From the NCBI GenBank assembly GCA_903813345.2, contig CAIIXF020000008.1, positions 31,582,867-31,646,866 of the forward strand: 64,000 nt of DNA, written 5' to 3'. The position numbers were made by a program, and so were the translations under genes. This document shows positions 54,449 to 64,000 of the stretch, one piece after another. The stretch is from Owenia fusiformis. Lineage: Eukaryota > Annelida > Polychaeta > Sabellida > Oweniidae. The notes below the pieces were generated by a model. That model was given only the letters and a program-made list of their open reading frames with translations. It did no database searches and was not told the origin of the DNA. Within the stretch, counting starts at the first letter, position 1; every line of letters starts with the position of its first letter.

Positions 54449-57400
54449 TTATGCCTTTTCTGCTTCTCCTCCAGCACCCTGAGTAGACAGACACGCTGCG
54501 GCAGCAGCAGCTGCAGCTGCAAAAAGACAACACTTTATATGCCACAGAACATGCAATTGGTGACCATTTATGACTTTGTTGCATCATCCAACAATTATCT
54601 ATCAAGCCTGTTAGACAAAATATAATTTAGAAATCATTCTTATTTAAACAGATATGATGATAATATAAATGCACTCAAGTTTTTGTAAAGATTGTTGTGC
54701 AAATTCTTTAAAAATAGAAAAACAAACACACATCAGATTAAGCTCCATTACTTAAGATAAAACATCAGATTAAGCCCCATTACTTATCAATAATGAAAAC
54801 ATCAGATTAAGCCCCATTACTTATCAATAATGAAAACATCAGATTAAGCCCCATTACTTATCAATAATGAAAACATCAGATTAAGCCCCGTTACTTATCA
54901 ATAATGAAAACATCAGATTAAGCCACACTACGTATCAATAATGAAAACATCAGATTAAGCCCCGTTACTTATCAATAATGAAAACATCAGATTAAGCCAC
55001 ATTACTTATCAATAATCAAATCATCAGATAAAGCCCAATTATTATCAATAATCAAAACATCAGATTAAGCCCCATTACTTATCAATAATGAAAACATCTT
55101 ACCACGTTAGTTATTAATAATGAAAACATCAGATTAAGCCATGTTACTTATCAATAATCAAAACATCAGATTAAGCCCCATTACTTATCAATAATGAAAA
55201 CATCAGATTAAGCCCTGTTACTTATCAGTAATGAAAACATCAGATTAAGCCCCATTACTTATCAATAATGAAAACATCAGATTAAGCCCCATTACTTATC
55301 AATAATCAAAACATCAGATTAAGCCCCATTACTTATCAATAATGAAAACATCAGATTAAGCCACGTTAGTTATTAATAATGAAAACATCAGATTAAGCCA
55401 TGTTACTTATCAATAATCAAAACATCAGATTAAGCCCCATTACTTATCAATAATGAAAACATCAGATTAAGCCCCGTTACTTATCAATAATGAAAACATC
55501 AGATTAAGCCCCATTACTTATCAATAATGAAAACATCAGATTAAGCCCCATTACTTATCAATAATGAAAACATCAGATTAAGCCATGTTACTTATCATTG
55601 TATCAATAATCAAAACATCAGATTAAGCCAAATTACTTATCAATAATAAAGATAAAACATCATATTAAGCCCACTTACTTATCAAAAATAAAGATAAAAC
55701 ATCATATTAAGCCCACTTACTTATCAATAATAAAGATAAAACATAAGATTAAGCCCCATTTCTTATCAATAATGAAAACATCACATTAAGCCCCATTACT
55801 TATCAATAGGGGTGAGACGACAACCCGATGAGTCGAGGACTCGCGGGTTTGGGGCTTCGAGTCGAGTCGAATTGAGTCGAAGTTGATGAATCGAATCATT
55901 TTCGAGTTGAGAAAAAAATTCGAAAAAATAAAAAAATTCAGAAAAATACTGTCAATATGCATGTTTTTACTCGATATTGCGTTGAATATATAAGTTTCAA
56001 TGACTTGGATATGCTTGTATTAAATTATTATATTGTATGTACACATAAATGAAAGAATATATGTAATAAAATCAGAATAAACTTACGACGAATTGTGTTT
56101 GTTTATATTTCCGGCTTTCCACCACTGACGCATTAAAAATACGAACGGTCAAAAGCGATGTTGTTCGCACTTCGCGCGACTCGAAACGGATTCGAAACTC
56201 GAATCGTCATTTTCTGACTCGAATCGGATTTTTTTGACTCGTCTCACCCCTACTTATCAATAATGAAAACATCAGATTAAGCCCCATTACTAATCAATAA
56301 TCAAAACATCAGATTAAGGCACATTACTTTTAGATTATACTTTTGCAACAGCTTTCTCATACCTTCCCTCTCCCTCCTCCTGGCCCGCTTCCTTTTCCTG
56401 TCCATGGAGGCCAGATCTTGCTTCAACTCCCCGTAGATCTTGCGAATCTCCTGCATCTTGGCCTGGATGAATGCGATCCTCTCTTCACCCACAAGGTGTG
56501 CTCCTTCCTCTGCGTATACAATTAAAATTATTGTCTTACGACATAAAAGTACAGTAAATCCCATATAAATGGACACTACACTTCTAAACGAGCAACTGTT
56601 ATTATGTGGTGATCAGATCGAAAGGTGTTTGTATTTGTATATTCTTATCAAAATTAGTTAATGGGACGGGATATTCCATGAACAATCAAACATAATTTAA
56701 CTAGACAATGGCAACTCCGCGGAGTAGCAAATCCCAACGAACAAAATATCAATTACCGAATTCCAATCAATTATACTCATTACTTTGGTTAAAATTGAAA
56801 AATTTAAATTTTAGAATTGCGAATTCCTGCAAAGCAGCCATTTTGAATTTTCTGAGGTATAAATCTGAAGAATAATACCATAATTGTGATCTACTCCAAA
56901 ATTCCTTCAATTTGAGTATAATATAGCCATACTTTGAAGGGATCGAAAAATTATTGCGAAATCGTACATTAGACGGCCATTTTGAATTTTACGAGGCTCG
57001 AATCAGAAAAAGATACAATATTTGCAATCTACTCTTAATTGCCTTTCATTTGAGTATAATAAAGCTATACTTCAGAAAGATCTAAAAATTAGCAAAAATT
57101 TTTTCCTGACCCCCCATACACAGCCCCTGGGGGTCAGGATGAAAAACACGGAATATATGTGAAATAGATAGATGTTGCGAATATACTACCAAAATTTCAA
57201 ACAATAATATTAATTACTTTGGTTTAGAATGAAAAATTTATGGTTTTTGCGAAAAAGTCCCGTCATTTTTAAAGCGGCGGCCATCTTGAAAAAATTTTTT
57301 TTTTGCGTACAACTATTCACCAATATACATCTTTCCACTAAATATGAAGAAAATCCGTCAACTCGTATTTGAGTTATCTTCCGGACGGACGGACTGACTG

Positions 57401-57933
57401 ACGGACTGACGGACGGAGGGCTTCACTTTATCCCTACCGAACTTCGTTCGTTGGGATAATGACATGAAAGTACAGTAAAACCTGTCAAAGTAGATGCTGT
57501 GAATAACCAACTATTATGATGTGGGCGTGTGCTCACATTGGAAGATACTAAATTAGGGAAAATAGCATGGGACATCCCACAAATATGAACCAACAAACAC
57601 TGAAGTATCCACTGCAGTGAGATGTTACTATACTTAAAAATGATAAACGATCACACACTTTCATATACCATATGAAAGGACTGGCAATTGAAATCAATCA
57701 ATAAAGAAATGATTGCTTTAAGGTAGACTTGTAGAAGCATGTACTTTCAACATTTCACATGATCAATTGAGACATGTACAGTGCAAACATACCTAGATGG
57801 AAGTTGTATTTGTAAGAACTTGGAGATCTTGGTCTTGGTTCATATGTTGGCTTTTTCAGTGGCGAAGTTGAAAGTGAGGCTGTGGAATTGGCTAGGGACG
57901 GATCAGCAGTGGAAGCCTCATCACTGTCACTTC
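54449..57933 (-). CDS. ARID4: ARID4 C-terminal exons
   Basis: Exon 57793-57933 ends SSYKYNFHL. Exon 56363-56509 is the conserved helix, [18 protein letters not shown] and [13 protein letters not shown]. The last exon, 54449-54516, reads eight alanines and then [14 protein letters not shown] with a TAA at 54449-54451. The acceptor TTTTTGCAG is good and phase fits, but sequence support is weak because this tail is not conserved. Without that splice, exon 56363 runs on to a stop near 56301 ([12 protein letters not shown]). ATTAAA hexamers on the minus strand at about 54189 and 54055 could end the transcript. Confidence 0.75.
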
Positions 57934-60900
57934 CTGTTAAAACATAAATACCACACAAATTAGTAATAAGTACAGATATAAGAGACATAGAATAATTCAA
58001 CAATCAACACAATGCCCTGTCATGTACTAAACTATCAACAAGATTGTCTTACTACGTACAATAACAATGAAAGCAATGCCTTGTCATGTACATTAACATT
58101 CAACACAATCGTCTTGCCATGTGTAATAAAAATCAGTATAATTGTCTTGTCGTGTCCATTAAAAATCAGCACAATTGTCTTGCCATGTACAATAACAATC
58201 AGCACAACTGTCTTGCCATGTACAATAACAATCAGCACAATTGTCTTGCCATGTACAATAACAATCAGCACAATTGTCTTACTATGTACAATAACATTCA
58301 ACACAATTAGCAGAGTACTAATTATATTGCCAAAAGCGCTAACAGAAATGTAGACAAAACAATTTTATATCTTACAAATATTTTAACAAATGCTTTTAAT
58401 AAACCTTTTTAGTTCAGATATTTAGTATTTACTGACAGAATATCGCCTACCTTTGTTTTCTTTAGTTTTATGTGTTTTGTTTGAGCTGCCTCTTTTATGG
58501 CCACGTTTCCGCCTTTTTCCGGCTATTTGTTCATCGGGGGACTCAACAATTTTACGTTTACTGGTAGGTTCAATACTGCTCTCTGAACTAGGGGCATTGC
58601 CACTACTACCTCCACTACTGTTAGAAATTGTGGAGGCATTACAACCATTAGGCGACTCATCACCTGCTGGATGACTCCTCCGATCATGCATGAAGTGTTC
58701 CACTTCGATATTGGCTTCATGTTCACTGCGGGTAGTACTGTATGATTCTTCGGGGAGGGGTGACATATCTGATGAAGGTTCTTGTCTCCTGGGAGAGGTA
58801 TCGGGTGTAGTAGGGGGAGTATTTTCCATGCATGTTGCTGATAATAAAGTATCTATCCTGGCTACGTAATCGTCCTGAGCATGCAGAGGTTTCGATTTAC
58901 TAGGACCAGCCTGCGGAGATTTCAAGCTCTCTGGTTTAGAGTCATTTACAACTGCGTCAACTTTGGGAATTGTCGGCGGGTTAATCTCCTGATTTTCCAC
59001 AGTTTCAATTTTCAAACTGTCATACTGACGATCAAATTTAACTGGATCGCGTCTTTCCACATGCTCTAATTTGATTGGTTCTTCTACAGATTCTGAATCT
59101 CCAAAGTCATAAGGATCTTTTTCACCATCCTCATTGAGTGTTTCTCCACTAACTTTGGCTGTTGTGTCTTCAGCTGTTTTCTTCTTCTTTTTAACTTTCT
59201 TCTGCACTTTCTTTTTCTCGCCATCTTTATCCTCTTTTGATTTCTCTGGAGATTCCTTCTGTTTAAGTTTTCTCTCCAAAACAATTGTTGCTTTTCTGTC
59301 TAGTAAAACTGCCTTTGTTTTCTTCTTTTTGGCGTCTTCCTTAGTTTTCTTGCTTTCCTCTTCCTGCATTTCTTTCTCCACTCCTCTGGTGGCGATATCA
59401 AGTAGAGGGTCATCATGGCTGTATTCTTTCTCAACAGGAGCTTCTTCCTCAAGCTTAGGGGGTTGAGGCTCTTCTTTAGGCACTTTGGACTCACTGATTT
59501 GACGTTTCCTTTCACTTGGTTCACGCTTAGCTGTCTCTTTTTTCTCTGCTAATTTACCCTTGGGTGTCTTTTTGGCTTGTTTCGGTTCAGGTTTGACTTC
59601 AGTTTCAATATTTTCTTCGACTTTTTCAGATTTCATAGTTGTAATATCTTCAGTTGTTTGAGGCTTAATTTCTACTTTAGGCTCTTTGTTTACAGGTTTG
59701 GTCTCCTTGACAATAGGTTTTGTCTTGACCTCTTTAGTGGCTACAGTCTTAGCTTCTTTCTCTTCCTTTTGTTCTTTTTCTGATGGAGTAAATTCCTTTT
59801 CTTCAGTTTTCATATCATCGTCTACTATCTTCTCTTCCAATTCTTCACTTGCCTTAACTTCAACTGACTCTTTGTCCTTTTGAGAGGTTTCCTTTTGCTC
59901 AAGAGCTTTTACTTCAGTTTTCACTTCTTTTAATTTGTCACTTTTTGTTGGCTTTTCATCCCTGGTTTTTACATTGTCTTTTTGTTCAGTGGTTTTTGCT
60001 TTCGATGGCTTAGGTGGCTCTACTGGAAGAGGTTCTTTCTTTGGTTCTGGAGGCTGATCAGTCTCCATTGGTTCTGGCTCTTTCTTCTCATCAACAGAGA
60101 TGTCACTTTCAGAATCTGTTTCTTCTGATACTGAAACTGAGAGAATGTCATTTTATTAATACATTAAATAATACAAGGAAATAACAAAATGCAAAATGTC
60201 ACCACCAACATTTGTTACAGATACTGAATGCCAAACACTGAACACAATCCAGAACCAGAACAACGGCAACGCCAAAGCGTAGCGAATCCCATCGAACAGA
60301 AATGGCTGGCATTTTTACAAAAGAATAGCAAATATCATAAAACAACACACCAGAAAGGCCACCATTTTCAAAATGGTTGCTCACTAGCCAAGTTGTCATC
60401 AGAAGAAATAATATGCTTTTCAGAAGCCACCTCTAAAATTTTTGAAAAATCGCACATGTACTTGTAAAATAACACACATAAAAATGATGGCCATTTTTCA
60501 AAATGGCTGACTACTCCCCAAAGTTTTATTAGACAATGTGCCATGCTTAAAGTATTCACATATCAAATATGAACAAAATTGCTCCACTATTTTTCAAGTT
60601 ATAGTAAAATACATTAAAATGGCCGCCTTCTACCAAAAGTGTCATAGGACAGTGTGCCATGCTTATAGTATTCACATACCAAATATGAACAAAATCGCTC
60701 CACTACTTTTCGAGTTATAGTAAAATACATTAAAATGGCGGCCATTTTTCAATTTTTTTTTCAAAATGGCCACCTTCTACCAAAAGTGTCTTTAGACAGT
60801 GTACAATGCTTATAGTATTCACATACCAAATATGAACAAAATCGCTCCACTATTTTTTGAGTTATAGCAAAAATCGTAAAATGACGAGTAAAGGCCGCCA

Positions 60901-63900
60901 TTTTTCAAGATGGCTGCCATGTGCTTCTTTAATATCTACATTTGTAGCATTATTAATGTCCTTTATAATTTTTTTACATTTAAAACATATTGATATAACA
61001 GTTTTACATATTGCACCTAAATTACTGTAAAATCGGCACTAAAATGGCCACCATTTTGAAATGAGCGGCCATTTTGAAAATCGGCTTTCGAGCAGAACTT
61101 CTACCCCCATAAGGTATATGTGTACAAAAATATGAACAAAATCGGGCCAACGGTATTTGAGTTATTGCCCGGACGGACGGAGGCGTTCCCTATATCCCTC
61201 CGAACTTCGTTCGATGGGATAATAAAAAATTTGAGACTATAAATATATGCACCACTTGTGGTCAAATGAATAGTAAATATACATGAGAACTTTGTCAGAA
61301 TTGAAGACATTGAAAATCCCTTTAATGTGCTGTATATAATAATTATGCAATAATTGGATTTATGAAATTATAAACAGTTTGTTGAGGGGAGTAGTACATA
61401 CTTGTATATTACAAAATAATATTTATATACCTTGTTCTGAATTGTCTGTATATCCAGAGTTCTTCCTAGTTCTCTTGGGCTTAGCTGTAAACAGAATTGA
61501 TATAAATGTAAACTAAATGCAGTAAAACATGTATATCTAAACACCTCTCTAATCTGAACAGTTCTCAATGGTTTGTAAGTTCTTTGAATTCTTCTGTATC
61601 ACAGAAGCCACATTGCTGATTCAGTGATCTCCTTAGCATTAAAGCAAGTGGGCGCTTCACCCACTTGAGATTTTAATAATAGGCCTGCACCCACCTGAGA
61701 TTATTTTTCACCCACTTGAATATGAGAAAAATAATGATAAATTGGCATATTTTGACCAAATAAAATCCTGGGGAGAACGCAGGAGGTCAATCTGATGTAT
61801 ATAACATATATTTGACCAGTCTTTCAGTTAAATATAAGGGAAAACAATTTAGATACAGGAATGGAATTGAACGGTAAAACAACTAAGTTTGAATGTTGCA
61901 ATATTCATAAGATACATTACAAATCCAAGGAAGGCTCTACTTACAAGGCAGACCAGCAGCGAATGACAGCTCTGCGCTGTGTGAACGTGTAGATCGTGGT
62001 TTAGCTGGCACGGAGGATGAAGCTGGCGACTTGCTCCTGGGACGTCGACTCAGATCTTGAGCAGGTTTCTTAACTTGAGGGACTTCTGGTGCTGTTTTCT
62101 TTACATCGGGACTGGGTTTCTCAGCTGTAAATGGCCGCCCACGTTTCTTGGGTTGAGAATCTGGGCTCTTCATAGGAGGCTATAGAATGCAAGGTTGTAC
62201 ATATCAGTTTGAATTTGGATTTAGTACAACTAGACACAATCTAACCAAATTGCCCACGAACCATTTGGACTTTGCTCCATTCTGAATCTTTGAACCTATC
62301 ATAGGGTAATTGGACAACTCTGTCCATAATAGGATTTTCATGATCTCAAACTTTCTCTTAAATCTTTTCAGCTCTGAAATAAGGATTTCTTGTTCAAATT
62401 GCTGACCAACTCACTTGAGGTGTTGTCTTGGGGTTCTGGGTTCTGGGAGATTCCGAGCCTGGCTTCATGGGTCTGGGTGAGCTCTTCTGTGCTGGAGAGG
62501 GAACATAGCTAACTATACGGTCTTTCCTCACCCACTCATCATACCTAAGATACAGTAGAAACAATTATAGCACATACGCAAAAAGGCATTAACATGCAAA
62601 ATGTTACCACCTTCCATTTGTTACAGATGCTGAACACTGACCGCAAAAGGCCAAACACTGTCTTAAAACATATTTCTGTTTGTGTTGGAAACATAATAGA
62701 GTGGAAACATTTATTCCTCATCCCAAGTATGAATCAAATTAATCGAACATATTAGAACAAGATTAGGAAAAGTGATCCAAATAACCATTATGGCCATTGA
62801 CATAACATGTTATCAAACCTAATGTAATTACTTTATTCGCTTTATAAAGTTTATATTTCTTAATTATTCACCAAAAATTTTAAGTTATACCTTGTATTCC
62901 AGCCTGCATAGTGCACCAAGTACTGCCGAGCATTATTTTGTATTTCACTTTCGCAGATCTTTGCCTCATATATTTTCTGACTTTTTCCTCTGCCATATTT
63001 AACCTTGAGTTTAGTACCAATAGGGTAATCTCCGTCATCTTTACTAAGCCTAAACTCTTTCTCTGACCTAGAATGAACGAGAACCCAAGTGTAATTTCAA
63101 TAGATATGATATTCGTTCATTACATAAAATGTCTAAATTACATGATGAAAAGGGACATAAATTATCAAAAAGCAATTTGCCGCTTGATTAAGTTATAGGA
63201 AATTTTGTAATAAAATAAACCTAAACACATTATACTCTTGCTATATCTAGACGTAAACTAGCCGTGTTTTTATATACTTTTATATGTTTTAATATACTTT
63301 TTTGTTGTCATTATTAATAAGTACATATTCATTAACTATATAAGAGCTTGATGCTTGAATTCTTCTTAAAATGGAATTCAACATTTAACTTATTTTACGC
63401 AGAAAACTAATCATACGTTCTATCATGCTCTGGTTGTGTTCTCTCAGAGCCAGCATCAGATTCATCGTCACTTTCAACTGTCTTCTTTGGCTCTTCTTTT
63501 TTCTTAGACTCTTCCTTCTTCTTCACTTCCTCCCTCTTCCTGGTCTCTTTAGGATCTTCCTTCTTGCTGGTTGTTACATTATCTGAGTGTTCTTCCTCAT
63601 CGGGTTTGTCCCCACCACGCATGGATCTTCTACGAGTCTGTGACCAAGTAAATAAATAAAGATTTTGCCATTGCAATTGCATTTATTACACCCCTAAAAA
63701 ATCATATTTTAATAAAATACTTTTTTTTGACAAAGCTTATGAACATTAAATTGTGTTCCTTTATGTTTCACCCTTATCTCTCATAATGTTTAAGGGTTAT
63801 GTACTGGGAGGTTTAGGATATAGGGGTTATCCCAATGAAATTATGTTCATTTCCCAAGGGGCCACATAGGCTGGATACACTTAAGATAAAGTATATATTC

Positions 63901-64000
63901 TCTCCACATAGTGTACCTAGAACCTCAGTTGGTATGCATAACAAACATAAGGCCTCAATTAAATTAGACAATTTAGCTGTACATACCACAGAGGGCTGTT
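54449..64000 (-). CDS. ARID4: ARID4 (RBBP1) family chromatin protein, partial, 10 exons in window
   Basis: ARID4A/B are subunits of the Sin3-HDAC co-repressor and bind RB-family proteins and chromatin. Exons in order: 63987-64000 (continues off window), 63417-63637, 62891-63067, 62415-62544, 61945-62179, 61431-61484, 58451-60130, 57793-57933, 56363-56509, 54449-54516. All junctions are AG/GT and phases agree. Evidence for the family: the chromobarrel sequence [15 protein letters not shown] ... [20 protein letters not shown], the [11 protein letters not shown] motif, [19 protein letters not shown], and the C-terminal helix [15 protein letters not shown] ... [15 protein letters not shown], in the same order as in vertebrate ARID4B. 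Tudor, PWWP-like and ARID domains must be encoded upstream of 64000. Whether it is ARID4A or ARID4B cannot be said; invertebrates usually have one gene. Confidence 0.92.
54733..56330. repeat. 37-bp satellite in the last ARID4 intron
   Basis: About 30 copies of aaacatcagattaagcccca followed by ttacttatcaataatga, with a few length and sequence variants. The array is interrupted by the hAT-like element at 55807-56252. It ends about 30 bp from the conserved C-terminal exon. Confidence 0.95.
55807..56252. mobile_element. hAT-like MITE with perfect 8-bp target duplication
   Basis: 446 bp, ends TAGGGGTGAGACGA and TCGTCTCACCCCTA, flanked by CTTATCAA at 55799-55806 and 56253-56260. The duplicated bases are part of the satellite unit. 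The interior has many GAGTCGA and CTCGAAT motifs and no transposase. 8-bp duplication and the TAGGGG ends place it with hAT elements. Confidence 0.85.
56706..57462. mobile_element. Non-autonomous element with ATCCCAACGAAC ends, copy A
   Basis: The left end AATCCCAACGAAC and right end GTTCGTTGGGATAA are inverted repeats. Before the right end is a run of CGGACGGACGGACTGACTGA. The interior has AAAATGGCCG/CGGCCATTTT motifs in both orientations. It shares its ends and the GGACGG run with copy B at 60246-61222. It lies in an ARID4 intron. The class is unknown. Confidence 0.6.
58010..58315. repeat. 33-bp minisatellite in an ARID4 intron
   Basis: About 8 copies of aatcagcacaattgtcttgc plus catgtacaataac. 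A multiple of three, so frames stay open on both strands without meaning. Confidence 0.85.
58451..60130 (-). CDS. ARID4: ARID4 large charged exon
   Basis: 1,680 nt, phase 1 to phase 1. The first two thirds are a Lys/Glu/Thr-rich disordered stretch (many KEVK, KPK, EEK blocks). [26 protein letters not shown] and a basic segment ([25 protein letters not shown]) follow and match vertebrate ARID4 order. The donor is AAAG|GTAGGC. Reading through gives GRRYSVSKY and a stop at 58422, a possible short isoform. Confidence 0.92.
60187..61265. repeat. Dispersed repeat split by a nested element
   Basis: The left part (AAAATGTCACCACC ... GAACACAATCCA, 60187-60253) and the right part (TTTGAGACTATA ... CCACTTGTGG, 61230-61260) are contiguous in the relative at 12705-12890. 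Here they are separated by copy B of the ATCCCA element. Confidence 0.6.
60246..61222. mobile_element. Non-autonomous element with ATCCCATCGAAC ends, copy B
   Basis: Ends AATCCCATCGAAC and GTTCGATGGGATAA; CGGACGGACGGAGG lies near the right end. Inside, a unit of about 110-120 bp (ATAGTATTCACATACCAAAT, then AAAATCGCTCCACTA and AAAATGGC) is repeated about three times. It lies in an ARID4 intron. Confidence 0.6.
61431..62179 (-). CDS. ARID4: ARID4 exons with AT-hook-like motif
   Basis: Exon 61945-62179 encodes [14 protein letters not shown], an RGRP core flanked by basic residues as in AT-hooks, followed by an Arg/Ser-rich region ([12 protein letters not shown]). The 54-nt exon 61431-61484 adds [15 protein letters not shown] minor-groove contact is inferred from the motif only. 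Confidence 0.82.
62415..63637 (-). CDS. ARID4: ARID4 acidic linker and chromobarrel exons
   Basis: Exon 63417-63637 is a Lys/Glu-rich linker ([24 protein letters not shown]) ending in a GAAC|GTATGA donor. Exon 62891-63067 begins the chromobarrel and exon 62415-62544 completes it; the split is at NT-R-YDEW with two nucleotides left of the intron. Aromatic residues of the barrel (Y in VKYGRG, Y in KIYEA, Y in LVHYAGW, W in GWN, Y and W in YDEW) are present. This domain binds methylated histone H4 in the vertebrate protein. A Pro/Ser-rich tail follows. Confidence 0.92.

Noticed and set aside
54733-56330. CRISPR-like repeat array
   Set aside because: The 37-bp units are directly tandem with no unique spacers, and the genome is animal. 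It is a satellite.
58453-59883. Phe/Leu/Ser-rich plus-strand frames opposite the large ARID4 exon
   Set aside because: They are the antisense of Lys/Glu-rich codons and have no family resemblance.
1-64000. tRNA, rRNA or other structural RNA genes
   Set aside because: None was recognised by reading both strands. The only tRNA-related sequence is the primer binding site at 21730-21747.

Overview
The window is AT-rich animal nuclear DNA. It holds multi-exon genes with GT/AG introns, dense short DNA transposons, minisatellites and one intact LTR retrotransposon. The retrotransposon has a domain order (integrase before reverse transcriptase) that was first described in deuterostomes. I read the host as an invertebrate bilaterian, probably marine. 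I cannot name the species or decide between deuterostome and lophotrochozoan.

Four host genes are recognisable. (1) A CEP128-like centriolar coiled-coil gene covers about 5.4-42.9 kb on the minus strand. I could place 23 coding exons that join in phase into 1,005 codons. The last about 90 residues expected from vertebrate CEP128 appear to lie left of the window. A probable 5' non-coding exon and promoter lie near 45.5-45.6 kb. (2) An intronless class A GPCR (19.2-20.2 kb, plus strand) is nested, antisense, in the 18.8-kb intron 11 of CEP128. (3) A three-exon, membrane-anchored SGNH/GDSL-type hydrolase lies at 48.0-50.8 kb, plus strand, head to head with CEP128. (4) The 3' two-thirds of an ARID4 (RBBP1) chromatin gene runs on the minus strand from the right edge to 54.4 kb. 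It carries the chromobarrel domain, an AT-hook-like motif, a long charged exon and the conserved C-terminal basic helix. Its Tudor and ARID exons lie beyond position 64000.

The rest is repeats. Within CEP128 intron 11 is a 7,024-bp Gmr1-type Ty3/gypsy element with apparently identical 816-bp LTRs, a tRNA-Pro primer site and one uninterrupted 1,663-aa Gag-PR-INT-RT-RNaseH frame. It is inserted in a minisatellite. Two arrays in CEP128 are built from copies of exon/intron junctions: 22 copies of a 100-bp unit carrying the exon 7 donor, and 4 copies of a 131-bp unit carrying the exon 9 acceptor. They flank exon 8. Several large inverted-repeat (foldback) structures occur: 1-3.6 kb, 30.0-30.8 kb (an inverted duplication of a mariner 3' end), 43.0-43.3 kb and 44.3-45.3 kb. 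hAT-like, pogo/Tigger-like and mariner-like non-autonomous elements are scattered throughout, some nested in satellites.

The genes do not form a pathway. CEP128 acts at centriole appendages and cilia, ARID4 in chromatin repression, and the GPCR and SGNH proteins at membranes. All exon borders are read from splice consensus and phase only, without transcripts.
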